Part shown: piece after piece, positions 49,679 to 59,065 of the stretch
Layout: every line of letters begins with the position of its first letter
How positions within the stretch are numbered: position 1 is the first letter of the stretch
Notes under the pieces: generated by a model
The model's input: the letters and a program-made list of their open reading frames with translations, nothing else
The model's database searches: none
What the model was told of the DNA's origin: nothing
Translations under genes and position numbers: made by a program
Assembly (NCBI GenBank): GCA_951230915.1
Contig: OX579637.1
Span: 18,476,001-18,540,000, forward strand
DNA length: 64,000 nt
From: Antitrichia curtipendula
Lineage: Eukaryota > Streptophyta > Bryopsida > Hypnales > Leucodontaceae
Reading direction: 5' to 3'

Positions 49679-50850
49679 AGTAAATTAGGTAGGATAGGAC
49701 AGGAACGGGTCCGGATTAGTAATCCGATCCGGTAGTGCTAGGAGGACCGGAAGTTAGGATCCGGATTTAGGTTGACTTCTAACGGCTCTTTTTGCCTTTT
49801 GTATTTTTGGAAGCTCTCAGAGTGTATATAATTCAGTCCTTGTGCTGAGGACTGGGAGTCTTTCCCTCTACGTTTTTCTTTGTGTTTTCTCCTTGTGCTT
49901 CTTTGTTGTACGCTCTCCCATGTCTTGGCAGGGTTGTGCGTGAAGGAGTTCGGAAGGCGCGAGCGGATGCGTTGGGATTTCTCCCCTTGGTGATTTTCTA
50001 GTTCTAAGTACATGTGAGCGGATAGGATAGAGTTGGGAGTAAACTTCAGTGCCTCAGCGCGTCTAGAGTTTAAGATTCCGGGTGAGAAAGCCGTTAGGCG
50101 GATAGGGAGGGATTCCTTAGTCGCGCTAAAACTCCTGGATGGGAAATCCGATTGAGTATCCGATCTCTTGTGAGGTCTCGCCATCTTAACAGTAAACGGA
50201 AGAATTCTAGCTAACGTTGAAACGGACGGGTGTACTTGTGACCGCCTTAGCTTCGTACGGATTAGGATGACATCAGGGTCGTTGTAGTATTGAGAGGATC
50301 GTACGGGGGGTCTTTGTGTGACCAGCAAACCGGATTGCTATCTGGGCTGCTGTGAAGGACCAAACCGGATCTGTACTAGCCTAGGAAAGAAGAGATTAGG
50401 AAAGTGGGTCTTCAGCCACTATAAGTCACGGAAGGTGTGGTGGGCCTACCACTCTCAAAGGCAAGCGGCGAACCTTCTAATGGCTAAACAGAGGTAAAAC
50501 CAAACCGGACAGGAGATTAAATGGTTGTGAGTTGTCTAGAGCGGATTGATCTAGACGGATACCAGGACCAGAAGAGATAGGATCCTGGGGTTGTATTGGA
50601 TTCGATAACCGGAAGACTAGTTGGAATCGGAACAGTGATAGAATCCGGTCCTAGTTTTCTGGGTGTTTGTGTTTCTGGTTTAGGAAAGAGGACCGGAAAA
50701 GATAGATTTTACTACTGACTTGGCTTAGTTCAATAATAAGGCTAGATACTTCACAGAATCTTGTGGGTTCGATCTTTAGAGTCACTTAGTTATACTCTAG
50801 GGTGATTTTTGTGAGTATAATGGGGAATTTACCTATCCTGTGCTGCGACA
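49679..50850. other. 3' part of the TG...CA element, no supported gene
   Basis: A 196-codon minus frame (49738-50328) exists, but it has no recognised domain and runs antisense to the element, in a CCGGA-rich composition that favours open frames. Treated as unsupported. Confidence 0.5.
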
Positions 50851-50855
50851 GAAAC

Positions 50856-51320
50856 CCCTACTAATATTCCTACAAAACCATCTAACACCCAAGCTTTCTG
50901 AGCTTGATGTGTGGATATGGATTCTCGAGGATGAGTTTGACACAAAGGCGGCCATTGGATTTGCAAAGAAGCATCTCAAGCAGTATGCCTTAAAGTTGTC
51001 CAAATATTTTCTTTACAAGGCCAAGTGGATGAACAATGCTACTAGCCGGGTGGTGGTGCCCCCTCCAGTCAAGCTTCTCTTTCTCTTCAAGAAGGGGAAA
51101 GATGGCTTGGAAATAGGCGTTGAGTGTATGAAAGAGAGGTAAGAGACCTCGTCATCTCCATACTATATAGAGTGGTGGAATAACACCGAGGGGAAGTATA
51201 AGGTGCACAAGAATGAACTTCGCATGGAATTCTACTTGGACATACTTCAAAGTTTTTGCGTCACGGAAGAGAACATGATTGGTGTCTACGCGGGTGCCAA
51301 ATTCATGATTGCCACAAGGG
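50856..51320 (+). pseudogene. Continuation of the split INGQHS gene, exon ending at GTAAGT
   Basis: Directly after the second GAAAC the frame reads PLLIFLQNHLTPKLSELDVW, then WILEDEFDTKAAIGFAKKHL, QYALKLSKYFLYKAKWMNNA and PPPVKLLFLFKKGKDG. TAA or TAG breaks it near 51140, and it goes on with YYIEWWNNTEGKYKVHKNEL and NMIGVYAGAKFMIATR. The exon ends AGG|GTAAGTC at about 51321, a good donor. The glycine-rich VYAGAKFMIA stretch could be a methyltransferase-type cofactor loop, but this is weak. This is the same gene as 45837-47467, divided by the insertion. Confidence 0.5.
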
Positions 51321-52238
51321 TAAGTCACTTAGGCTTTATATATTTTATCTTCACCTCAAGGATAATTCTTACTATATGCTAGTTTTCTTGTCGGCCTGAT
51401 GTAATCATGTCAATGATAAGGCCTAACGACATGCAAACTTCAATTGGAATGTATAGGCTTCATTTATCTTCGGGTCAAGGATACATTTATAGTAACATGA
51501 TGACTTGAGAACTGATATGTAGTACCTACCTCTATTTGATTTGCACATGTATGGCCTATTCTGCTACACCCTAGCAGGGAGGCATTCATCACACACTAGA
51601 AGAAATCCATGTTTTTTTTGACATGCCTAGTATTTTTATGACGGATTTTTTTGGACATCTATTTTGACATCTAGCTGTTTTTATGTTGTTTATGATGTTC
51701 ATTGGATGTTATTGTTGACAATGATATGCTGCATGCCATACTTCATTGAAGGGTTCCTTGAGAACCCCTCACTCCTAGGCCTTAAGTGTCCCGGTGCCAC
51801 CGAGATTCTCCGAACTTTGAATGGCCATAGCTTCTAACCAATTGGTCCAAATCACGCGTTGTTTAGACATTTAGAAGCGTCTTCTCAAGAGCTTTCCAAG
51901 CATATATTACATGCTACCATTATCTTCAAATACAAGGCGTTGTTATCGGGAGTCTCTCATTTCTCCCTTCTTAGACTCTTGCAAGGCTTGGAAAGTCACT
52001 CCAAAGTCCCCCCTGCTCACTACGGCACTTCAAGCACCCCAAGTAGATAGGGACGTGACACAATTTGGGTTTAACAACAACATGGTCCAAAGGGGGGACA
52101 TCTCAATCCAATAAGAGGACATTGTGGTAATGGAACGCCATCCAGCTTTTACTACATCCTGAGACTAGTAGGAGGCAAAAGAGAAAAGAACCCGCCAAGG
52201 AGATCACTAAAATATGTGACCTCAATTAAAACTCAAAT
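51321..52238. other. Intron-like or untranslated stretch
   Basis: It follows a splice donor and contains TTATCTTC dyads like those at 41.4 kb. Fragments such as VTQFGFNNNMVQRGDISIQ (52050-52114) and DIVVMERHPAFTTS (52120-52160) look coding but are in different frames. Confidence 0.4.
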
Positions 52239-53079
52239 ATGTATTCAGATTTGGATCACTTTGAATATGGACTGGGTTTGGAAATGCCCGGTCATTCATG
52301 CGCTAGTGACAACGAGGGCCACTCTACAAGCCTTTCACCACAGTCGCTATCAAAAATTGTTGTACCTCTAATCCCTGGGGAGGTGCATCTCCTGCAAGTA
52401 AAGGAGGAGAAAGTAGACTTCTGGGAGGAACAAAATGGAAAGAAAGCGGCAAAGAGGGAAGTGGACAAGATTGAGAATGAGCAGATGAAGGAACTAGAGG
52501 CCGAGAATGCCAGGTTGAAGGCGGTGGAAGCAAGAAATGCCAAGTTGAAGACGGCAGAGGAAGAGATGAGAGTATTGAAGGCAATACTCTCTTCTCAAGG
52601 AATTCCATTGCAAATTCTTCTGCCTCTACAACAACAAATTCAAATTGTGGGCAGCTCTACCCATGATCTTAAGCTACAGTTTGCTGTTGAAAGTGAACCT
52701 GGTTATCATCGACCTGAAGATAACCCTGACCTTCTGCCTCTCTCATTGGATGATATTGTTGTTCTTATATCGTCCAAGAGCAATAAGGTTGCTCCTTCTG
52801 GGGTTGGAAGTTAGCTCAAGGAGATAATACCCTCTACTAACTTGGGTTCTCAAGTAGAGTCCCTGACACAAACACAAGAAGACGCAATTGCTCCAAACCC
52901 TAAATTCATTGCAATTGCACCACCAGTACATCAATTAGTGGTTGAATGGTAGAATCCTCCGAACGACACTAACAACAAAGCCCTGGATTACGGTCCGAGT
53001 CCTAAGGATGTCAACTTTGACTTGGGAATTAGTCAGATACATTCTCCTTCATGTTCAGACTCCTATGATTACATTTGAT
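52239..53079 (+). pseudogene. Coiled-coil protein segment with two internal TAG codons
   Basis: ATG 52239 opens YSDLDHFEYGLGLEMPGHS and LIPGEVHLLQVKEEKVDFW, then a strong coiled coil (IENEQMKELEAENARLKAVE) to about residue 130, and a Gln/Leu-rich part. TAG 52812-52814 interrupts; the frame continues in phase with SLTQTQEDAIAPNPKF, TAG 52950, and SPSCSDSYDYI to TGA 53077. Upstream the same frame without ATG reads EPAKEITKICDLN before TAA 52227, so the true start may be earlier. It lies between the INGQHS and phosphatase parts on the same strand and probably belongs to the same gene set. Confidence 0.5.
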
Positions 53080-53597
53080 TGAGTTAGTCATGTGATATAT
53101 GATGGTTGTTTTGTGTTGCATTCTACTATGTTGCCGATTACTAGTGAAAGACTCTCATGTCGATTCATTCTGGTAGACATGGGAGAATGGAGAGTTTCTA
53201 ATTTTGTGGAGTCAACAATCTGCCACTCTATGACTGCGTCTTGTAGTGTAGTATAGATATCTAAATGGATTGTAGTTGATATTTGTAAAAATCGGATAGT
53301 AACTAGCAAAATAGATTGATCGGATCTATCATAATCTTTAGAAAAAAAATATATATGTGTCACCAACTCATTAATGGATCTGGTGTCTAATGAATTGATT
53401 TTGTCCATGTTTGTGCCCAATGCGAGAAAATTAGAAGGGTGTTCCACCCATTAGCACTAAAACAATCTTTTAGTGAAGGATTTATGCAATTGCGTAGTAG
53501 GATTCAGTACTATTTGCTGTTTTTTGGGTCACTTGATTCAACATTTCAACAAGTAATGACATCTTTTGTTTTGTTTTATTTGAGTAGATAGTAGCAG
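53080..53597. other. Gap before the phosphatase segment; antisense frame unsupported
   Basis: A 119-codon minus frame (53088-53447) shows no domain. The end, TTTTGTTTTATTTGAG... to GTAGCAG at 53597, resembles a pyrimidine tract and acceptor for the next exon. Confidence 0.4.
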
Positions 53598-54322
53598 AGG
53601 CCTGCAAAGAGAATGTGCCACAAACCGTGTCTTTGTTAGTTGCCCAACCACATATGAAGTGGTTGAACCTCATTTTTTATTTGAACGAAGTATTATGTGA
53701 GAACGAAGGTCAAAGGCTACATTTGAGAAAGAAGCATTACTCAATCCATGATAATGTGTTCTCTGATCAAATCCCCACTATCATTGGGAGAAAAGCTATC
53801 TTTGTTTGTCCCAACTTGAGGGAATTCTTAGAGGAGGTTTCTAGGATTTTGAATTGCGTTGTAGTTTTGAGCTCGATATTGAAGAAAACAGTAGAGCATA
53901 TCTCTTGTTTTCTGTTCCAAAAATGTAGGGCACCATTTGATATCTTAGGTCAAGACAAGTGCAAGAAGATAGAAGTATCCAAAGGAAATTTTTTTTTGCA
54001 GGTTGGGAGTCCAAGAAAGGATTTGCTTCTCAAGGTGCTTGAAGACCAATCGTTCATTGACCCTCATGATCCTCAGTCTTTCAGCAAAGATAATACTATT
54101 CTCATTGATGATTCTCCGCAAAAGGGCATCCTCAATGAAAACAAGAATGCAATATACCTCGAGACTTGAAAACATTTTATTCCTAGGGACAAGGTCTTGT
54201 TGGATTGCCTTGCTCCATAGTTGAGGTCACTCCACGAGGAATGTCCAATCAAGCAGTTGCAAAAATTTGTTAATGGAAACCACATTGGTGTACCCCCTAT
54301 GTCCCTTTTTGATGGTGTTTGA
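53598..54322 (+). pseudogene. FCP1/NIF-type HAD phosphatase domain, catalytic Asp replaced
   Basis: The frame from the acceptor-like site reads LNLIFYLNEVLCE, where FCP1/NIF (SCP) phosphatases have the nucleophile motif D-x-[DN]-x-[TV]; the first Asp is Tyr (TAT 53678-53680). Then follow CPNLREFLEEVSRILNCVVV and LSSILKKTVEHISCFLFQK, QVGSPRKDLLLKVLED with the motif-III lysine, and NTILIDDSPQKGILNENKNA with the motif-IV acidic pair. TGA 54167 and TAG 54218 stand where Trp is expected (ET*KHF, LAP*LRSLHEE). The frame ends at TGA 54320-54322. Known members dephosphorylate phosphoserine in RNA polymerase II tails or other nuclear proteins. The Tyr substitution would abolish that chemistry. A HAD phosphatase inside transposon-like DNA suggests gene capture or an element-specific partner. 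Confidence 0.75.
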
Positions 54323-54806
54323 AAATTAATTATGTTAGGGATGAAGAATTCCACCAAAAACTTTGGATCTTGTTTGGCTTGCCAAGGATGAAAGCAATGA
54401 TTGAGCCAGGGAGTCGTTGAAAGAAATAGACTTCTTGGTGTCATAGTCAATTTTTGAACTGGTTGTATACTGTATGAATACAAATTTTTATGTAAATTTA
54501 ATTCAATTTTGTTAGTAAAGTTTTGGAATTTTGATTTGATTCCTCGACTTCTTTTATGGGGCATCAAATTGTTTTTGTGACTTCATGTGCATCATTATAT
54601 TTCCTTCTATGTTGAGGTTTTGTTGGATTGAGGATAATTTGTATAAGAAATCGATTGTCTTTGGCTTGAGGATAAATTGTGGAAGCTTTGTTTTATCTTT
54701 GGATTGCGGATAAACTGTAGGAGAATTTTGTTCATTCTAATTGCTTCAGGTGGGAAGATCAGTAATGCATTTGCGCCAAAGGAGGTAGCCTATAACTAGA
54801 AGTTAT
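54323..54806. other. Short non-coding gap with GGATAA dyads
   Basis: Contains TTGAGGATAATTTG and TTGGCTTGAGGATAAATTG words (54630-54720) like the 41.4-kb minisatellite. Confidence 0.5.
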
Positions 54807-55655
54807 TTGTCTGGATGTAATGCACCTCTCTCAAGAATGTCGGACTCGGCTAGAGGAAGCGGCTTGCCATTCTCTTGTTCTAAACCTTATATTCTTGGCT
54901 CCGTCATAGACGCGTGTTCAATAGCAATTGACTTCTCCAAGGGAAATGTGGAGGAAGGTGTAGTGGATAATCCGCCAAGTCGAGGACCATTGAGGATGCC
55001 TATTTGCTTGCCCTCGCCTTTGAAGAGGTTTGCTCTACTCCAAGTCAATTGCGCTCACAATCGCCAACTTTGCAAACTCCGAACACCCCGCACAGGAAAC
55101 TATATGTAGATGACGAAGTATAGTTTAAAGATCCTAGCCTCAAGGATGGAGTGCCATTGTTGCCAGCAATTGTCCATCACTTTTTCCCTAGCAATGACAT
55201 GAATATAAAGGCATGTGATGCAGGTCAAATCTTGTACATTGTAGAGATCGCCAAGTCTCAACCCTCAAAATCTTTGGGAGGCGGATTTTTGCCTTCCACT
55301 GTACCTACAAACTTTTTGACAAGCAACTCTTCAAGACTTTCACCACTCTAATTATACACAATCGACTACTACTGCCAATTCGTATGTAAGCCCTATCAAT
55401 AAACCAATTCCAAGGCCGCCTCCTCGAACTTCCACATCTCTTTCTAACGATGGCCTTTCCAAAGGCGAACGCAAGCAACGGAGAGAAGTAAAGGAACTAA
55501 TTCAGATGGAGATGAGCTATCCCGTCCTTTATGCTAGTAATCGGCTGAGGTCTTCTTGGCGAGAAGATATCGTTAGAGGGTTGGCCAAGTTGAAGGCTAG
55601 GAAGGCAACCAATGAAGATGTAAGGAGCACTTCTTTCACTAATAATGACAATTAG
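54807..55655 (+). pseudogene. 3' module shared with 62498-63055
   Basis: Reads a Ser-rich start, then GNVEEGVVDNPPSRGPLRMP and CLPSPLKRF, matching PIEDGVVDSPPNWKPRLAIS and CSPSPLR on the minus strand at 63055-62774. After a shift, HRKLYVDDEV and KDGVPLLPAIVHHFFPSND match QRRLYGDANY and EIIVSAPIVPSLLPHRC there. The end, 55350-55655, is a clean frame without ATG: RPPPRTSTSLSNDGLSKGER, REVKELIQMEMSYPVLYASN, RSSWREDIVRGLAKLKARK, ending TAG 55653. The final basic amphipathic helix may be a nucleic-acid contact. No named family is recognised. The duplication shows that the module belongs to a repeated element. Confidence 0.55.
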
Positions 55656-56194
55656 TGGAGTGATTCTTGCTTGAAAGTAGTAAACTTTGTATAGCAATCA
55701 ATACTATTAATAGAATAATTCACATACAATTTTTAGCAGAGTTATGTGAGTGCTTCATTTGCATATGGCCTCTATATTTTTGCACTAATACATTTGATCA
55801 TTAGAGTTACCATTATTAGATTTATCAGGATTTCATTTCTTAGAAAGTAGAAATACAAGTGAGATAATTTGTTTCATATATAGATGGGTTCTCAAGTAAA
55901 TTCATGTCCTTCAATGTAAAGTGATCCACTGTTATAAATGTCATATATTTTTTGACTAGCCAAGTGGACTTTTTTTTCCACCTCTTTGTTGTTTGAGTCT
56001 GTAATTGCTCTAAGCTGTCTCTAAATGTAACAAATTTTATTTGGATCTTATTTGAATTTTGTATTCTTGTGATTCATTGGTATCAATAGTATCTATATTA
56101 ATCTTTCTCTTCAACAAGTTATCTTTGAAGGGGGCATACTTAGCTTCTCAAAAAGACCATTTTGTCTTGTTTTATGAATATGCCCTTATAGGCA
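55656..56194. other. AT-rich stretch, no gene seen
   Basis: Nothing supported. Confidence 0.6.
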
Positions 56195-56380
56195 CAGATT
56201 CAACTTGTTAGGGCGAGGACTAAATGGACAATGACGGGGATCCTAACTCACATTTGTGCCTAAGCATAACAGATTAGGGCATGGACACTGTCCCGACCGA
56301 AGTGGCGTTTAGACTGGATGCGGATGCTAAAGTACAAATAGGGTCTTAATCACATAAGTCCGCGTCCATTACAAATTTTT
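56195..56380. repeat. Degenerate GGGCG/GCGGA array fragment
   Basis: TTAGGGCGAGGAC, TTAGGGCATGGACAC, GATGCGGATGC and GTCCGCGTCC words at 20-40 bp spacing resemble the arrays at 32330 and 60700. Confidence 0.5.
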
Positions 56381-57349
56381 TGACTTAGCGTTTGTACCCT
56401 GACTTTTAGGTCCACGCCTAAATGTCTACATACCAACACCCAACAATCAATAGTATCCACACCTATATTGCTTGCACCATCAACTAGCTGCGTGCGTTGA
56501 AAGTTGAAACTGCATAAGTATACATTTGACAACACTACCGTCCATACCTCTAAGTTTGCCCTCCAAAATCTTGAACTTTGTATTTGGGCTCCAAATTTGG
56601 GATGAATATTTAAATAGGCCCCTCGCTCTTAGGTAATAGGATGTCACTCTCCATGACCACTTTGTTAATTCTAACCCTTTTTCTAAAAAAATACAACTAC
56701 ACCGCCTAGTAACATTAATTGTACATTCTAGTGCAATTAAAATTTAGAAAGTATGTCTACTTCTACAATTAATAGTGGCGTGGATCCTTGCACTAAATGG
56801 CCTTACAATAAGGAAAGGAGATGCAATTCAAAGGTATCCAAAAAGTGCTTGCACAATTTACTTGATCCTAAAAACCATGCTTTTGTAGGTTGAAAAAACA
56901 AATAGAAATGTGAACCAAAAAGTCCTATAAAAAATACATTAAGTGGTGCCACATAGATAAAGTATTTCTACATAGTGAGCACAAAAAGCATTGCAAGTTC
57001 CAAACAACTAACCTTCACTATTGTAGGGATCCAAACTTCTTTGAAAGATGCATCCAAATATATCAACACATACATGACACCACATTTGTACATAAAAACA
57101 AATCTAGCATTTCAATATTGCGTATGGTGTATGAAGAGGAGAGGCTCCATTTTAGGGTGGATTGGCATCATCTTTAGAAGGTCTAGAGAGCATTGACATC
57201 CCTTGAGAACGGAAGTATAAAGATAAAGGGAGGCTAATGAAGGCAAAAAATGATGTAGAGCCCATTACAGATGTATGTGTGGAGTGGTCCAATGACTTTG
57301 ACGTCAACCTAACATCAAGATGCATGAAGGAGGAGATGGACCAAAAATC
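56381..57349. other. No recognised gene
   Basis: Frames at 56975-57196 plus and 57152-57352 minus overlap; the latter may be the decayed end of the next pseudogene. Confidence 0.5.
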
Positions 57350-58850
57350 CAAAACTTAGAGAGCCGCTAAACTTGATCAATTTTTGGAGACACTATAAAA
57401 ACCCCGCATCCTAGGTGGTGTTTTGTAATTTTTTCAAACAAATTTTAGGTGACATCAAAAATAACAACTTGTATTTTTTAGTCCATAATCACATCCAATA
57501 TAGCACCCAGAAGCTAGAAGGATGTGACCACAATAAATCTAGATTGCAATTGAGATGTGTAGACCTTGCGTTCTCAAAATACCAATTGTGTTGAAACCAA
57601 TCAAGGGTGGTCTCCTAGCCATGAGTGAATTTCATTGCCATTTTTGGCATATCAAAAAGTTCATCTATATTTGCCTATGATTTTAAGCCAAATAACTTTT
57701 CTTGATTGTGCTTCAAGTAATTGTTGGCCACCTTCTTAAACTTTGTAGCCATTTGCTAGTTTCAATCCACTATAAAGACACATGCCAACTTCTACTTATA
57801 ATATTGCGCCACTAATGTATCCAATTGACTCTAGAAATCAATATTTTTTTTATGCAAACCTGCAACTTCTTTGTTGGTTAGTCTCGTGTAGGTTCTTTTC
57901 ACCAAGTTCCTTGTAGTGGCTTGAAGAGCGTGCCAAACTTCTTGTATACCACGTTCATACTTCACAATGAAGTCAATATTCTCCTTTAGTTTGTTCCAAA
58001 ACTTCTCAAAATCTTCATACAATTGATTTATGAATACATTTTTTTCATCCATAGTAGCCCTCAAAGATGTGATCATATTTGCGACGGCATCTAAAGCTTC
58101 TCTCATTGCCACGTCAACTTCACCCATCACCATGTCATCTCTAGCTTCATTTGGCGCGCTTTATTGAGCCTTCCTTTTCATGGCACATAGTTGCGTCCTA
58201 TGACTTAGTGGACATGGTAGAGTACAGTTTCCATCTAAATCACTATCCGGATCTGATTCTTTAGTCATGTAGTTGTCAACCGGCTCAATCATTGTCCTTA
58301 GACGGCCTAATCCACCCTTTGGATACTTTCAAACCCCCACTGGAATAATTCCATTGACAAGTCGTGGAACTTTAATAAATTCACCAGTGCCTTTTAAAAT
58401 TGACCAATCTACTTGTTTGTAAAGCTTCACTTTAGCATACACACCTTTCAAAATGAAGAAAATAGACTTCATTTTGTTTAACTATGGACTCGTTGTACAA
58501 GACTTGGTACACCTCAATCCAACAATTTTTGAATGCCTCAATGGTGCAGTATTTCAAATGAGCCTTATAGAAGCAATGATGGAAGTTGTGTCAGTCTACA
58601 GGGAAGGTCTTGTCAATGTGACACCACTCTATGTACTAAGCGTAGTGATCCGCACTCTATAGATCAAGTATTGCCTCCCAACCTCAAAAGGCAAGCTTTG
58701 CCGGATTTTGCAAAATATATAGGCACTTGTGTTGTTGTTTTCCAGGACGTACTTGTCTCTTGTCTTATTGAACTTTCCTCAACAATCCCAGTGTCAACAT
58801 GGTTAATGAAGTTCGGAAAAAATTGTATAAAAGAAATCAAGTAGACCCTA
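57350..58850 (-). pseudogene. Coiled-coil transposon-type protein, unassigned
   Basis: From about 58850 the minus strand reads DKTFPV and FHHCFYKAHLKYCTIEAFKN with shifts, then one long phase: GVYAKVKLYKQVDWSILKG, PRLVNGIIPVGV, TGA, GLGRLRTMIEPVDNYMTKES, DLDGNCTLPCPLSHRTQLCA, MKRKAQ, TAA, and a coiled coil (VDVAMREALDAVANMITSLR, FINQLYEDFEKFWNKLKEN) to 57831. Beyond are WFQHNWYFENARSTHLNCNL and LLWSHPSSFWVLYWM with stops. I do not recognise the family. The Cys-rich GNCTLPCPL plus coiled coil and Trp-rich C-terminal part suggest a protein-interaction role. It lies next to a hAT-like MITE at 58858. Confidence 0.5.
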
Positions 58851-58857
58851 CACGTAT

Positions 58858-58981
58858 TAGGGTTGTCCGGACGTTTGGACATCCGCAAATGCAAGGTCCT
58901 AGACGTCCCGTGACATTTGGACTTTCCCGTCCGCAGAGCTATCCACCCCTCGGTTCGTCCTAAAACCGTCCACACAACCTA
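58858..58981. mobile_element. ~124-bp hAT-like MITE with GTCCG ends
   Basis: The left end TAGGGTTGTCCGGACG (58858) is matched on the right by CGTCCACACAACCTA (to 58981), the reverse complement with two substitutions and one missing base. CGTCCG words lie inside. TAGGGTTG openings are typical of hAT terminal repeats. An 8-bp target duplication was not found, so this may be old or truncated. Confidence 0.6.
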
Positions 58982-59065
58982 ATTTTTTTTTCACAACCTA
59001 ACTTTTTGAGGTAAACATTTTCATTTACGTAATAAAAAATTTATTTCTCTTGCGAAGCTATTACT
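58982..59065. other. Short AT-rich spacer
   Basis: A second CACAACCTAA word follows the MITE at 59002-59011; nothing else. Confidence 0.5.

Larger units (their letters stand above)
47468..50850 (+). mobile_element. 3383-bp TG...CA element with 5-bp target duplication (solo LTR or LARD-like)
   Basis: The element begins TGTCGCAACC and ends GCTGCGACA, giving a TGTCGCA/TGCGACA terminal inverted repeat. GAAAC stands at 47463-47467 and again at 50851-50855. TG...CA ends with a 5-bp duplication are the signature of LTR-retrotransposon integration. It interrupts one reading frame that resumes after the duplication. No direct repeat of the two ends was seen, so this is either one very long solo LTR or an element whose LTRs I cannot detect. 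It is more GC-rich than its flanks and dense in CCGGA/TCCGG words. It holds a gag-like ORF (48041-49678). Confidence 0.8.

Noticed and set aside
49738..50328. 196-codon minus ORF in the TG...CA element
   Set aside because: Antisense to the gag-like gene, with no domain; kept only as a remark.
50760..50790. GGGTTCGATC resembling a tRNA T-arm
   Set aside because: No acceptor, D-arm or anticodon arm can be built around it.
55103..55114. YVDD tetrapeptide suggesting a reverse transcriptase
   Set aside because: The context (HRKLYVDDEV, then KDGVPLLPAIV) has no reverse transcriptase blocks and matches the minus-strand module at 62.7 kb instead.
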